DNA of 64,000 nucleotides from Spirochaetales bacterium (GTDB lineage Bacteria > Spirochaetota > Spirochaetia > Treponematales > Treponemataceae), in assembly GCA_029098225.1 (NCBI GenBank), contig JAQXNX010000011.1:62001-126000 (forward strand), read 5' to 3'. The position numbers were made by a program, and so were the translations under genes. Of the stretch, positions 36,158 to 44,655 are shown in pieces. The notes beneath the pieces are model-generated. The model worked only from the letters and a program-made list of their open reading frames with translations. It was not told the DNA's origin and searched no databases. Position 1 is the first letter of the stretch. Every line of letters begins with the position of its first letter.

Positions 36158-36973
36158 TTTTAATCCTCCAGTTGAAACTCCGCTTAAAATATATTTTCTT
36201 GTAAATAAGAAAAGTATAATCATCGGAAGAACTATTACTGTTGAAGCAGCCATTAATAGTTCTGGAAAGCTTCCTGCTTCTGTTGTAAAAACCTGAAGTC
36301 CATATGGTAAGGTTCTTGAACGTGAATCGGAAGTTATGTAAAGCGGCCACATAAAAGAATTCCATGAAGAAAGAGCATTCATTAAAATTACGGTAAAAAC
36401 CGAAGGCTTTGCAATTGGTACCATAATTCGCCAAAGGTACTTCCAGTTTGAAGCCCCGTCAATGCGTGCAGAATAATAAAGACTGTCAGAAACTGTATCA
36501 AAGAAATTTTTTAATACATATACATAAAAAATACTGCTTATAAAAGGAAGCACCAGAGCCGGAAGTGTATTATATAATCCTATTTTAACTATTGTAGAAT
36601 AGTTAGTTATAATTAACATTTCAAAGGGAATCATCATTAAAGAAAGCAGAATAGAAAACAAAATTTCTTTGAAAGGAAGATTTAATCTTGAAAAAGCAAA
36701 GGCACCTAAAATTGAAGTCATTGTTGTTGTTGCAACAGACATAATCATTACAATAATTGAATTAAAAAAATATTTTCCAAATGGAGCCATTGAAAAAGCT
36801 TTCGCATAATTTGAAAAAGAAATATGCGACGGAAAAATTTTTGGAGGAAACTGAATTACTTCTGCAGAAGTTTTAAATGAACACAGAATCATCCAGATAA
36901 AAGGAAAAATCATTACAAGAGCACCAAGTGAAAGAAAAAAATAACTTACGATTTTTGAAATTGTATTTTTCAT
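36152..36973 (-). CDS. ABC sugar importer permease (MalG/UgpE type)
   Basis: A 273-residue inner-membrane permease with six hydrophobic helices. The EAA loop that docks the ATPase reads YYSARIDGASNWKYLWRIMVPIAKP, a normal MalG/UgpE-type form. The N-terminus (LGALVMIFPFIWMILCSFK) is typical of carbohydrate-uptake CUT1 permeases. It overlaps the partner permease gene by 4 bp and ends the operon; its stop codon lies inside the terminator stem. With the other three genes it forms a complete binding-protein-dependent importer. Substrate cannot be deduced from this subunit. Confidence 0.92.
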   Translation of the reverse strand: MKNTISKIVSYFFLSLGALVMIFPFIWMILCSFKTSAEVIQFPPKIFPSHISFSNYAKAFSMAPFGKYFFNSIIVMIMSVATTTMTSILGAFAFSRLNLPFKEILFSILLSLMMIPFEMLIITNYSTIVKIGLYNTLPALVLPFISSIFYVYVLKNFFDTVSDSLYYSARIDGASNWKYLWRIMVPIAKPSVFTVILMNALSSWNSFMWPLYITSDSRSRTLPYGLQVFTTEAGSFPELLMAASTVIVLPMIILFLFTRKYILSGVSTGGLKG

Positions 36974-37881
36974 TTAAGGCCTCTTATATGCATTTTTTTT
37001 CTTAAACGTAATTGTAAGAGAGTAAAAATTAAAACAAATAAAAAGAAAATCATTGCAGCTGCAGAAGCTGTTCCGTATTTTCTTTTTTCCATCATTGCAT
37101 ATCTTATATAATAAACTACTGTATAAAGATTATAATAAGGACCAGGCTTTCCATAAAATAAAGGAAACAGTTCACTAAAAACTTTAAAACATGAAATTGT
37201 ATTTATAATGCAAACAAGAAAAACTGTCGGTGAAAGTAAAGGAAGAGTAATTCTAAAAAATATTTTAGAACCTTTTGCTCCGTCAACTTTTGCTGCAGTA
37301 TAATATACAGGATTAATATTCTGTAAGCCGGAAATTAAAAGAATAATTGTAAAAGGAAGAATGTTCCATATTCCAAAAATTATTAATGCAGCAATTGACC
37401 ATTTAGAGTCCACTACCCATCCGATTTTTTCTATTCCAAATTTTGATAGAATAAAATTTAATAAACCATAATTCTGGTTATACATAAAACGCCAGATTAA
37501 TCCGACTGCTGTAACAGAGGTTACCATTGGAAGAAAAAATGCAATCTGGAAAAAAGCAATTCCTTTTAATTTTTTATTTAAGAGATTTGCAAAAAAGATT
37601 GCAATTATTGTGCTTAAAGGAACTGTAAAAATAACATATATAATTGTATTTTTTAATGCTGAACGGAACTTTTCATCTGAAAGAACTTTTCTATAATTGT
37701 CCAGACTCCAGGAATCAAAAGTTCCGCGCAAATGATTGTAATTATCTTTAAAAGAAATTAAGAAAACATTAATAACCGGATATATTATAAAAACAATAAG
37801 AAAAACTAAAAATGGCAGCAGAAATAATGCAGCTTCTTTATACGAGCCCGAAAGATTTCTTAAAGAATTTTTCTTTTTCAA
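36970..37881 (-). CDS. ABC sugar importer permease (MalF/UgpA type)
   Basis: A 303-residue permease with six hydrophobic helices and the CUT1 family opening (EAALFLLPFLVFLIVFIIYP). The EAA loop reads YYTAAKVDGAKGSKIFFRIT with LPLLSPT following. It pairs with the MalG/UgpE-type permease to form the transmembrane channel. It overlaps both neighbours by 4 bp (ATGA-type junctions), so all subunits are translationally coupled. It lacks the large periplasmic P2 loop of E. coli MalF, which favours a UgpA/LacF-like protein. Substrate is not determined. Confidence 0.92.
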   Translation of the reverse strand: MKKKNSLRNLSGSYKEAALFLLPFLVFLIVFIIYPVINVFLISFKDNYNHLRGTFDSWSLDNYRKVLSDEKFRSALKNTIIYVIFTVPLSTIIAIFFANLLNKKLKGIAFFQIAFFLPMVTSVTAVGLIWRFMYNQNYGLLNFILSKFGIEKIGWVVDSKWSIAALIIFGIWNILPFTIILLISGLQNINPVYYTAAKVDGAKGSKIFFRITLPLLSPTVFLVCIINTISCFKVFSELFPLFYGKPGPYYNLYTVVYYIRYAMMEKRKYGTASAAAMIFFLFVLIFTLLQLRLRKKMHIRGLK

Positions 37882-38936
37882 GAAATTCGTCCTCCGGTTT
37901 TTGCATCAAAAATAAATACACCTTTTTGAGAAAGAGAAATATTAATTTGCTGATTAACTGCAAAAATCGTTTCAGTATTAAAAATAGCTCGTAGAAACTG
38001 CTTTGTCTGCAAGGCAGGAATTTCCAGCTGAACAATTTGTTCTTTTCCTAAAACTGAAACATTTTTGATAACTGCTTCAACTGTTTTTATGTTCTCATTA
38101 TTTTGCTTATATATAAAGCTTTCTGGACGAATTGAAAGTACAATATTTTTATTGTCTGTATTCAAGGAGTCGTGAAGATTTTTTATAGCTGGAGGAATTC
38201 CTTCTGCAAGTTCGATATCGTTAATCGGAGGATTACCTAAAAAATCTGCTGTAAATTTACAGTTAGGATTTTCGTAGAGTTTCTGACTTTCATCATTTTG
38301 AATAAGTTTTCCTTCTTTCATTAAAATAATTCTGTCAGAAATTGCAAGGGCTTCTTCCTGATCATGAGTTACAAAGATTGTCGTTACCTTTGTTTCATTC
38401 TGGATTCTTTTAATTTCTTCCCGCATTTCAAGTCTTAACCGGGCATCCAGATTAGAAAGTGGTTCATCCATTAACAATAATTGCGGATTTTTTATAAGAG
38501 CTCTGGCAATTGCAACTCTCTGCTGCTGTCCGCCGGAAAGTTCACCGGGATATCTTTTTAAAAGAGTTTCTACATGAACAATTTTTGCAATCTGTTCTGC
38601 TTTTTGATTTCTTTCTTTTTTAGGAACCTTCTGAACTTCCAGTGGAAATGCAATATTTTCTAAAACTGTAAGATGAGGATATAAAGCGTAATGCTGGAAA
38701 ACCATTCCAATATTACGTTTATCAGGCTCTAAGGTTGTAACATCTTTTTCATCAAAGAAAATTCTTCCTTCTGTAACATCTGTTATTCCACATAATAAAT
38801 TTAATATTGTAGATTTTCCGCAGCCGGACGGACCTAAAAGACATATGAGCTTTCCATCCGGCAACGAAACAGAAAAATTATCAGCTGCGAGAACTTCTTT
38901 ATATCGTTTTGTAACCTTATCAAGCCTGATTTGCAT
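37878..38936 (-). CDS. ABC sugar importer ATPase (UgpC/MalK type)
   Basis: A 352-residue ATPase that powers the importer. Walker A is GPSGCGKST (35-43), the Q-loop is VFQHYALYPHLT, the signature is LSGGQQQR (133-140), Walker B is LLLMDEP (153-159) and the H-loop is VTHDQEEA. The C-terminal ~110 residues form the TOBE/regulatory domain (FLGNPPINDIELAEG, SIRPESF) common to MalK/UgpC. Having its own ATPase suggests a dedicated system instead of the shared MsiK-like ATPase used by some sugar importers. Its ATG lies 10 bp after the binding-protein stop. Confidence 0.94.
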   Translation of the reverse strand: MQIRLDKVTKRYKEVLAADNFSVSLPDGKLICLLGPSGCGKSTILNLLCGITDVTEGRIFFDEKDVTTLEPDKRNIGMVFQHYALYPHLTVLENIAFPLEVQKVPKKERNQKAEQIAKIVHVETLLKRYPGELSGGQQQRVAIARALIKNPQLLLMDEPLSNLDARLRLEMREEIKRIQNETKVTTIFVTHDQEEALAISDRIILMKEGKLIQNDESQKLYENPNCKFTADFLGNPPINDIELAEGIPPAIKNLHDSLNTDNKNIVLSIRPESFIYKQNNENIKTVEAVIKNVSVLGKEQIVQLEIPALQTKQFLRAIFNTETIFAVNQQINISLSQKGVFIFDAKTGGRIS

Positions 38937-38945
38937 TTTATTTAA

Positions 38946-40229
38946 TTAGTCATTAAGAGCTGCGTTACAATCTTTTACAAGAGCGGCTACAGCTTCTTCT
39001 GCTGTAATTTTTTTATCAACTACATTATTTAAATATTCAACAAGAATATTACGAATCTGTGCTGCACCTCTTACATTAGGAAATGATCCGGAAACATCAA
39101 GATTTGCCTGAACACATGGAAGCGCAGAAGTTTCTGGAAGATTATTAATATATTCCTGATATTCTGGTGTAGCCTGAGTTGTTCCGTAAGGAGATAATGC
39201 AGAGTTAGCTTTTGCCCAGCCTGCGTTCATCTGAGCAGAAAGGAAGAATTTAACAAATTCGTATGCACCGCGATTAACCTTTTCATCTCTTGCAAGGAAA
39301 ATTGGTCCTCTATTCCATGCTGTATAGAATGAACGTCCATTAGAAGATGAAATCCATGGAGCCATTCCAAGTTCACCAGTAAGCATTGTAATATACTGAT
39401 CGTTTACACATGAACCAGAGAAAGAAGCAATAGTACCGTTTGCAAGGTCTTCTGATGCATAGCGGCCAACTGTATTAAATTCAAACCAGCCCTTATCACA
39501 GCAGTCTGCATACCACTGGTATATTTCTACAAGCTTGTCGCTATCAAAAAGTACCTTTTTGTTTTCTACATCAATATACCCAAGACCATTCTGCATAATC
39601 ATCATCTGAATATTATCAACAAGACCATCAGAATGGAAACCTGGAATACCTTTCTTTTCATAAATGATTCTTGAAATTTCTGCAAGTTCATTCCAATCCT
39701 GTGGAGGATTCAATTTTAATTCATCAAATATTGCTTTGTTATAGAATAAAACAGGACCTGTTGTACAACCTGGAAGATAATAGATTCCGCCATCAGAAAA
39801 GCCTTTTACATCTGTCTGCATTGCATCTGGCAAAGAAGCAATGATTTTTTTCATTGTATCATCGCCTTTTTTTGAATCTTCATTGATGTACTTTGTAATA
39901 TCAACAGCAAGGCCTTCTTTTGCATAATCAATTGCTGTAGAGCCATAATTAAAAATAATGCTTGGACCAACTTTGTTTGCAACTGCATTGTAAACAGTAT
40001 CAGCAAAGCCTGAACTGTCCTGAGCAAGAACTTTTACTTCATATTTATTCTGAGACTCATTGAATTTCTGAGCTGCATTTACAAGATATTCCTGCTGACT
40101 TCCATTATAAGTATGCCAGATTTCTACAGAAACCTTTTTTGAATCTTTATTTCCGCAACCTGCAAAAAATATAGAGGCTGTAAATACTGCTGCTAAAACC
40201 GATAAAACTCCAGAGATTGATTTTTTCAT
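38946..40229 (-). CDS. ABC importer solute-binding lipoprotein
   Basis: A 427-residue type II periplasmic binding protein. The lipobox FFAGC gives Cys25 as the lipid anchor. The mature protein starts with the extracellular solute-binding family 1 pattern (VSVEIWHTYNGSQQEYL, broken here) and contains PGCTTGPVLFYNKAIFDE and QDWNELAEISRIIYEK, typical of UgpB/MalE-like proteins. It captures the substrate and delivers it to the permeases encoded downstream. It resembles UgpB (glycerol-3-phosphate) as much as sugar-binding proteins, so the substrate is undecided. A GAGAGG ribosome site, an inverted repeat and a promoter lie upstream, so this gene heads the operon. Confidence 0.9.
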   Translation of the reverse strand: MKKSISGVLSVLAAVFTASIFFAGCGNKDSKKVSVEIWHTYNGSQQEYLVNAAQKFNESQNKYEVKVLAQDSSGFADTVYNAVANKVGPSIIFNYGSTAIDYAKEGLAVDITKYINEDSKKGDDTMKKIIASLPDAMQTDVKGFSDGGIYYLPGCTTGPVLFYNKAIFDELKLNPPQDWNELAEISRIIYEKKGIPGFHSDGLVDNIQMMIMQNGLGYIDVENKKVLFDSDKLVEIYQWYADCCDKGWFEFNTVGRYASEDLANGTIASFSGSCVNDQYITMLTGELGMAPWISSSNGRSFYTAWNRGPIFLARDEKVNRGAYEFVKFFLSAQMNAGWAKANSALSPYGTTQATPEYQEYINNLPETSALPCVQANLDVSGSFPNVRGAAQIRNILVEYLNNVVDKKITAEEAVAALVKDCNAALND

Positions 40230-40241
40230 AATATCCTCTCA

Positions 40242-40260
40242 TTGAAACAAGGCGTTTCAA
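40242..40260 (-). promoter_or_regulatory. Candidate operator of the ABC importer operon
   Basis: TTGAAAC and GTTTCAA form a perfect 7-bp dyad around a 5-bp centre (AAGGC), in the short leader between the predicted transcription start and the ribosome site. Position and symmetry suit a repressor of the LacI, ROK or similar class, but no regulator gene is in this window. A small hairpin at RNA level is the alternative. Confidence 0.5.
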
Positions 40261-40278
40261 TTAATTAAATTTTTTGTG

Positions 40279-40307
40279 AGTTTATCATTTATGTTATTTT
40301 TATGCAA
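40279..40307 (-). promoter_or_regulatory. Promoter of the ABC importer operon
   Basis: TTGCAT (40302-40307), 17 bp, TAAACT (40279-40284) on the minus strand. The predicted start lies about 12-15 bp before the dyad at 40242-40260, so a bound repressor would block early elongation. Confidence 0.55.
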
Positions 40308-40332
40308 ATAAAAAAAAATCTTTTTTCACCTG

Positions 40333-40361
40333 TTTACAACATATCTATCTCGTTCTATAAT
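40333..40361 (+). promoter_or_regulatory. Promoter of folC
   Basis: TTTACA (40333-40338), 17 bp, perfect TATAAT (40356-40361), then ATG 10 nt further on at 40372. This is one of the best promoters by eye in the window. The leader would be about 4 nt and there is no Shine-Dalgarno sequence. Confidence 0.7.
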
Positions 40362-40371
40362 CTAACCTATT

Positions 40372-41718
40372 ATGAATGCAATAGAGGATTTTTTGGACTG
40401 GCTCGATTCTTATATGAATTTTGAGAAACAGCCTCAAAAAAATATTTTTTGGCTGGATACAATTGATTATTTATGTAAACTTTTTGATAATCCTCAGGAT
40501 TCAGCTCCCTGCGTTCATGTTGCCGGTTCTAAAGGCAAAGGTTCTGTATCTAAAATGATTGCCAGCATTTTATCTCAGGCTGGATATAAAACAGGACTTT
40601 ACACTTCCCCACATATTACTGATTTTAGAGAAAGAATTGGTACAGCCGATGGATTTTTTGATGATGAGATTTATCAGAAATCTGTAAAAGAAATTGTTAC
40701 GAAGGTTGATGCAATTATTCCAGAAAATCTTCCTGCAGAAAGACCAATTACGTGGTTTGAGCTTGTAACTTTATTTGCATTTTTATGCTTTAGAAATGCA
40801 AATACTGACTGGAATGTTTTTGAAGTTGGAATGGGTGGAAGACTTGATTCAACAAATATTATAAGACCAAAGCTCTGCTGTATTACTCCAATTGAGCTTG
40901 AGCATACAGAATTTCTTGGAAATACTCTTGAACAGATTGCCTCAGAAAAAGCAGGAATTATTAAAAATTGTACGCCTGTTCTTCTTTCAAGACAACCTTC
41001 TGATTCTGTAAATATTGTACTTAGGGAAAAAGCTTTTACTCGTCATGCTCCATATTTTTTTGTTGATGAATTAATTTCTTCATCTTCTTATGCCTTTGAT
41101 GAAAAAAATTATAGAATGAATGTGCATTTTGAAAGTTCAATGTTTAATCGACCTATTGATGCTAAACTTCAGTTACTTGGAAAAATGCAGGCTCAAAATG
41201 CAGCAATGGCATGTATTGCTGCAAAAAAACTTTTACCAAATATTGATGAAAGCGTAATAGAAAAAGGTCTTGAAAATGCTTTGTTACCAGGCCGTTTTGA
41301 AATTAAAGAAAATCCTAATGGCTTAAACGGACTTACATTAATTCTTGATGGTGCTCATACCGTAAACAGTATAAATCTTACAATTGATACAATGAATAAA
41401 ATCTTTGGTTCAAAGAATGTAAATCTTTTATTTGCCTGTGCTGCTGACAAGGATGTAAAAGATATTGCTAAACTTTTTGAAGGAAGATTTGCACATATTT
41501 ATTTAACTCGTCCCGGAGAAAAAAAGCAGTCAGACATGAATGCAGAAATAAATGCCTTTAATGATGCAAAATTAAAATTTACTGCGGATCCGGATTATAA
41601 AAAAATAATTAAAGAGGCGCTTATTTCTTCTGCAAAAGAAAATTCTGTACTTCTTGTTACTGGTTCGTTTTATCTTGTTTCAGAAACAGAAGAAATTCTT
41701 TCTAAAGAAAATTTCTAA
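40372..41718 (+). CDS. folC: Folylpolyglutamate/dihydrofolate synthase FolC
   Basis: A 448-residue Mur-ligase-family enzyme that adds glutamate to (dihydro)folates using ATP. The P-loop is HVAGSKGKGSVSK (49-61). Other landmarks are TSPHITDFRERI, the omega-loop segment WFELVTLFAF, VGMGGRLDSTN, and the carbamylated-lysine region EKAGIIK. The C-terminal domain has LILDGAHTVNS, as in FolC/MurC-type ligases. Length is typical. It is transcribed divergently from the importer and overlaps the convergent pseudouridine synthase gene by 4 bp. Whether it acts as DHFS, FPGS or both cannot be told by eye. Confidence 0.93.
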   Translation: MNAIEDFLDWLDSYMNFEKQPQKNIFWLDTIDYLCKLFDNPQDSAPCVHVAGSKGKGSVSKMIASILSQAGYKTGLYTSPHITDFRERIGTADGFFDDEIYQKSVKEIVTKVDAIIPENLPAERPITWFELVTLFAFLCFRNANTDWNVFEVGMGGRLDSTNIIRPKLCCITPIELEHTEFLGNTLEQIASEKAGIIKNCTPVLLSRQPSDSVNIVLREKAFTRHAPYFFVDELISSSSYAFDEKNYRMNVHFESSMFNRPIDAKLQLLGKMQAQNAAMACIAAKKLLPNIDESVIEKGLENALLPGRFEIKENPNGLNGLTLILDGAHTVNSINLTIDTMNKIFGSKNVNLLFACAADKDVKDIAKLFEGRFAHIYLTRPGEKKQSDMNAEINAFNDAKLKFTADPDYKKIIKEALISSAKENSVLLVTGSFYLVSETEEILSKENF

Positions 41719-42479
41719 ATTTCATATATATTGATTTTCTCTTTGGGATATTCAAAAATTATTTTAGAAGCGGTAAACTGCATTTTTTCAACATCATCAT
41801 TAGTTCGGAGATTATAAATTTTATCCCCAATAATACCAAGTCCGCACCATGCAAGATGTGCTCTTACCTGATGTTTGAATCCATTTGTAATCTTACACTC
41901 TACTCTGCACCATTTTTCATTACTTTCAAGTATCTTAATGCTTGTTGAATAAATCTTTGGTTTCCCAATTTTTTTTAAAATTATTTTTGAACAGTCTTGT
42001 GTTACCGGACGAACTTCCCGGTTTTTCAGTCCGAAATATCTGAAATATGAACTTAATGAAAATTCAGTCTTTTCTGCTAAAGTTGTATTTTGTAAAAAAT
42101 CAGGTAATGGCGGGAATCCTTCCTGTTTTTCAAAATCATCTTTTGTAAAAATGTCGCAGTTTGCTGAATAGAATTTCTGGATTCTATCGTTTTTCTGTTC
42201 GTTATTTAAAAAATCAAAACACTCTTGAGTTAATGCAATTATCATAAGGCCTGAAGTTTCTGTATCCAGACGATGAAGGAGTCCGTGTTCAATATCTTTT
42301 CTTCCCTTTACCTGTAAAATTTTCGGATACATTTCTGCTGCTAAAGAAAGCGCATTTTTTTTATCTTCCGATGAAAGAGGAGCTGATGGAATTTTTGAAG
42401 GCTTATAAACTATTAAAAATGGAGACGAATCTGATGGATTATTTAGAATTTTAAACTGATCCTTTAGTAAGTCTTCCAT
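41715..42479 (-). CDS. RluA-family pseudouridine synthase (short form)
   Basis: A 254-residue enzyme that isomerises uridine in rRNA or tRNA. The catalytic motif HRLDTETSG lies at 69-77 with Asp72 as the nucleophile. The opening FLIVYKPSKIPSAP is the usual first strand, and the C-terminal KITNGFKHQVRAHLAWCGLGIIGD is the RluA uridine-binding segment. There is no N-terminal S4 domain, unlike the RluD-like gene just upstream. The target site is unknown. It starts 6 bp after the RluD-like gene stops, so two paralogous synthases are expressed together. Its stop overlaps folC by 4 bp. Confidence 0.88.
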   Translation of the reverse strand: MEDLLKDQFKILNNPSDSSPFLIVYKPSKIPSAPLSSEDKKNALSLAAEMYPKILQVKGRKDIEHGLLHRLDTETSGLMIIALTQECFDFLNNEQKNDRIQKFYSANCDIFTKDDFEKQEGFPPLPDFLQNTTLAEKTEFSLSSYFRYFGLKNREVRPVTQDCSKIILKKIGKPKIYSTSIKILESNEKWCRVECKITNGFKHQVRAHLAWCGLGIIGDKIYNLRTNDDVEKMQFTASKIIFEYPKEKINIYEI

Positions 42480-42485
42480 GACATT

Positions 42486-43445
42486 TTATTCCTTTGGGAA
42501 CATTTTTTTAAGTTTCTTTTCTACTTCAATAAATCGATCTGGAGTTTTTGTTTTAAAAGTTGAAAAATCTTTTTCATTCGGAAGTCTGATTTTTAGCTGT
42601 ACAGAATGAAGCATTAATGTCGCTTCAGGAAAATTTTTATCTGTTTTGCTGTATATTGAATCTCCAAGAATCGGACATCCTAAGTATTTCATATGAACTC
42701 TTATCTGATGAGTTCTACCAGTTTTAATTCTTACTCTGATTAAAGAATAATTACCATAAGACGAAATACAAGTATAAATAGTTCTTGCAAATTTTCCTTC
42801 GTCTGTATCTGTTACTGCTTTAAATCTATGTCGGTTTTTAGGATCTCGAATAATTTGAGTTCTAATATCTCCGCTTTTTTGTTTAGGCCTTCCGCAGCAA
42901 ATTAAAATATATTCTTTCTGAAGCCTTTTATCTTTAAATTGAGTTTGAAGCCATTCTTCACTGTTACGATTTTTTGCTGTTATAATTATTCCAGACGTTT
43001 CTTTATCCAATCTGTGAACTATACCAGGTCTTCTTCTTGTTAGAATTTCTGCTTCTGTTCCGTCTTTTAATTGAGGAATTTTTTCTCTTCCCCAGTGATA
43101 CAAAAGAGCATTTACCAGTGTTCCATTCCAGTTTCCACAGGCAGGATGTGTTACCATTCCCTGTTTTTTATTTATAACGGTTACATCCTCATTTTCAAAA
43201 ATAATATCAAGCGGGATATTTTCGGGTTCTATGTCTTCGGGAATATTATCTTCCCATTGAATATCTATAACATCGCCGCATTTTACTTTTTGAGATAATT
43301 TTGATTTTTTACCGTTTACAAGAATTTCTGTAACTCCGCTTTTCAGCTTTGAGCGGTTCATTGAATTTGGAATAGATGCTATAAATTTATCCAGTCTTTC
43401 AAGGCCAACAAAATCCTGTGGAACTTTTGCAGAAAAAAAAGGCAT
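42486..43445 (-). CDS. RluD-type pseudouridine synthase with S4 domain
   Basis: A 319-residue enzyme with an N-terminal S4 RNA-binding domain (ERLDKFIAS... through ILVNGKKSKLSQKVKCGD) and a catalytic domain with HRLDKETSG at 144-152 (Asp147). The C-terminal KTGRTHQIRVHMKYLGCPILGD is the classical RluA/RluD motif. By resemblance to RluD it may modify helix 69 of 23S rRNA; RluC-type or tRNA targets are possible. The A of its ATG is shared with the stop of the secreted-protein gene (TAATG junction), so translation is coupled. Confidence 0.92.
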   Translation of the reverse strand: MPFFSAKVPQDFVGLERLDKFIASIPNSMNRSKLKSGVTEILVNGKKSKLSQKVKCGDVIDIQWEDNIPEDIEPENIPLDIIFENEDVTVINKKQGMVTHPACGNWNGTLVNALLYHWGREKIPQLKDGTEAEILTRRRPGIVHRLDKETSGIIITAKNRNSEEWLQTQFKDKRLQKEYILICCGRPKQKSGDIRTQIIRDPKNRHRFKAVTDTDEGKFARTIYTCISSYGNYSLIRVRIKTGRTHQIRVHMKYLGCPILGDSIYSKTDKNFPEATLMLHSVQLKIRLPNEKDFSTFKTKTPDRFIEVEKKLKKMFPKE

Positions 43446-43918
43446 TAGTTATGTTCCCCTTTTACTTCGAGTCTTATTGCATCTGGATCCTGTGAAATTG
43501 GAACAATATTAATATTATTCTGCTTTTGTTTTTTTGCTTTGTTTTTCTTTGTCTCTCTTTTAATTACATTTACAATAAAGTCAGAAAAACCTATTCCAAC
43601 AGAAATTCCCATAGATGTAAATAATATTTTCATCTGTTCATCTGTAGTTAAACTGCTTTTATCAAAAATATTTGGTTTATATTCAGATGCAAAATCATGC
43701 TGTGCATATCTTATTCCTGAATATACAAGTGTTGTATCTATCATTACAAATGGAAGTGAACCAAGTGTAATTATTTCAAAACGACGGAAATCTTTTATAG
43801 CCTGTGGAAGTTCCTTTGTATCATAAGGCTTAGGTTCATGATTTTCTTCTGCAAAAAGAGATTGCATAGGAATCAAAAGAGAAATTACAAAAAACAAGCC
43901 TGCAAATAATTTTTTCAT
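43445..43918 (-). CDS. Secreted or membrane protein of unknown function
   Basis: A 157-residue protein with a clean signal peptide (MKKLFAGLFFVISLLIPMQS, cleavage near LFA-EE). One more hydrophobic segment lies at about 50-68 (ITLGSLPFVMIDTTLVYSG) and another near 105-122. The tail is basic (KRETKKNKAKKQKQ). I recognise no family. I use ATG 43918, because the longer frame starts with a TTG that overlaps the likely ribosome site. Its start overlaps the yggS stop region. The gene is likely a lineage-specific envelope protein. Confidence 0.7.
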   Translation of the reverse strand: MKKLFAGLFFVISLLIPMQSLFAEENHEPKPYDTKELPQAIKDFRRFEIITLGSLPFVMIDTTLVYSGIRYAQHDFASEYKPNIFDKSSLTTDEQMKILFTSMGISVGIGFSDFIVNVIKRETKKNKAKKQKQNNINIVPISQDPDAIRLEVKGEHN

Positions 43919-43919
43919 T

Positions 43920-44639
43920 TTATTTATAATCCCTTTCTCCAAAGATTGCTGTTCCTATTCTAACAAGCGTAGAACCTTCTTCAATAGCAATTTCATAATC
44001 GCCAGACATCCCCATGCTTAATTCAGCTAAATTAAACCTGGAAAATTCATTTTGTAAAATTTGAGAAATATTTCTTGCGGTGGTAAATGATTTTCTTATT
44101 AATGCCTCATCTTTAGTAAATGGTGCCATAGTCATAAAACCAGCAGGAGTAATATGAGGATACTTATTTTCAGAAAATTTTTTCAGACATTCTCTAATAT
44201 CATTAATATCATCAAAGCCTGATTTTGAATCTTCAGCTGTATGAATTTCAAAAAGAATTTTTATATTTTTTTCAAATCGAGTACACTGCTTTTCTATTTC
44301 ATTCAAAAGTTCAATTCGATCTACAGACTGAATACATTCTGCAATTTTTACAGCATCACGAACTTTATTAGATTGAAGCTGTCCTATAATATGAAGCTCT
44401 GTTTTAAATTTTTTATTAATTTCAGAAAATTTTGCAAAGGCTTCCTGTACACGGTTTTCACCAAAAAGAATTTGTCCGGCATTTATTGCAGATATTACAC
44501 TTTCTGCCGGATGAAACTTACTAACGGCCATTAGTTTTACAGTATTTATATCTCGTCCGGATTTATTACAGGCCGCCTGAATTTTATTATGAATAATCTG
44601 TAAATTTTCTTTTATCTGCTTTTCATTCTGTTCTGCCAT
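43920..44639 (-). CDS. yggS: PLP homeostasis protein YggS (UPF0001/COG0325)
   Basis: A 239-residue alanine-racemase-fold protein that binds pyridoxal phosphate through a lysine (Lys41 in LMAVSKFHP) and buffers PLP without a known catalytic step. Family features include FGENRVQEA, LHIIGQLQSNK (usually HFIGHLQSNK; the second His is Q here), GFMTMAP, and the end LSMGMSGDYEIAIEEGSTLVRIGTAIFG (given here in parts). Length is normal. It lies 17 bp after rsmA and 2 bp before the secreted-protein ATG. The window also has a true alanine racemase at 60323, clearly different in size. Confidence 0.92.
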   Translation of the reverse strand: MAEQNEKQIKENLQIIHNKIQAACNKSGRDINTVKLMAVSKFHPAESVISAINAGQILFGENRVQEAFAKFSEINKKFKTELHIIGQLQSNKVRDAVKIAECIQSVDRIELLNEIEKQCTRFEKNIKILFEIHTAEDSKSGFDDINDIRECLKKFSENKYPHITPAGFMTMAPFTKDEALIRKSFTTARNISQILQNEFSRFNLAELSMGMSGDYEIAIEEGSTLVRIGTAIFGERDYK

Positions 44640-44655
44640 ATTTTCTCCGGAATTT

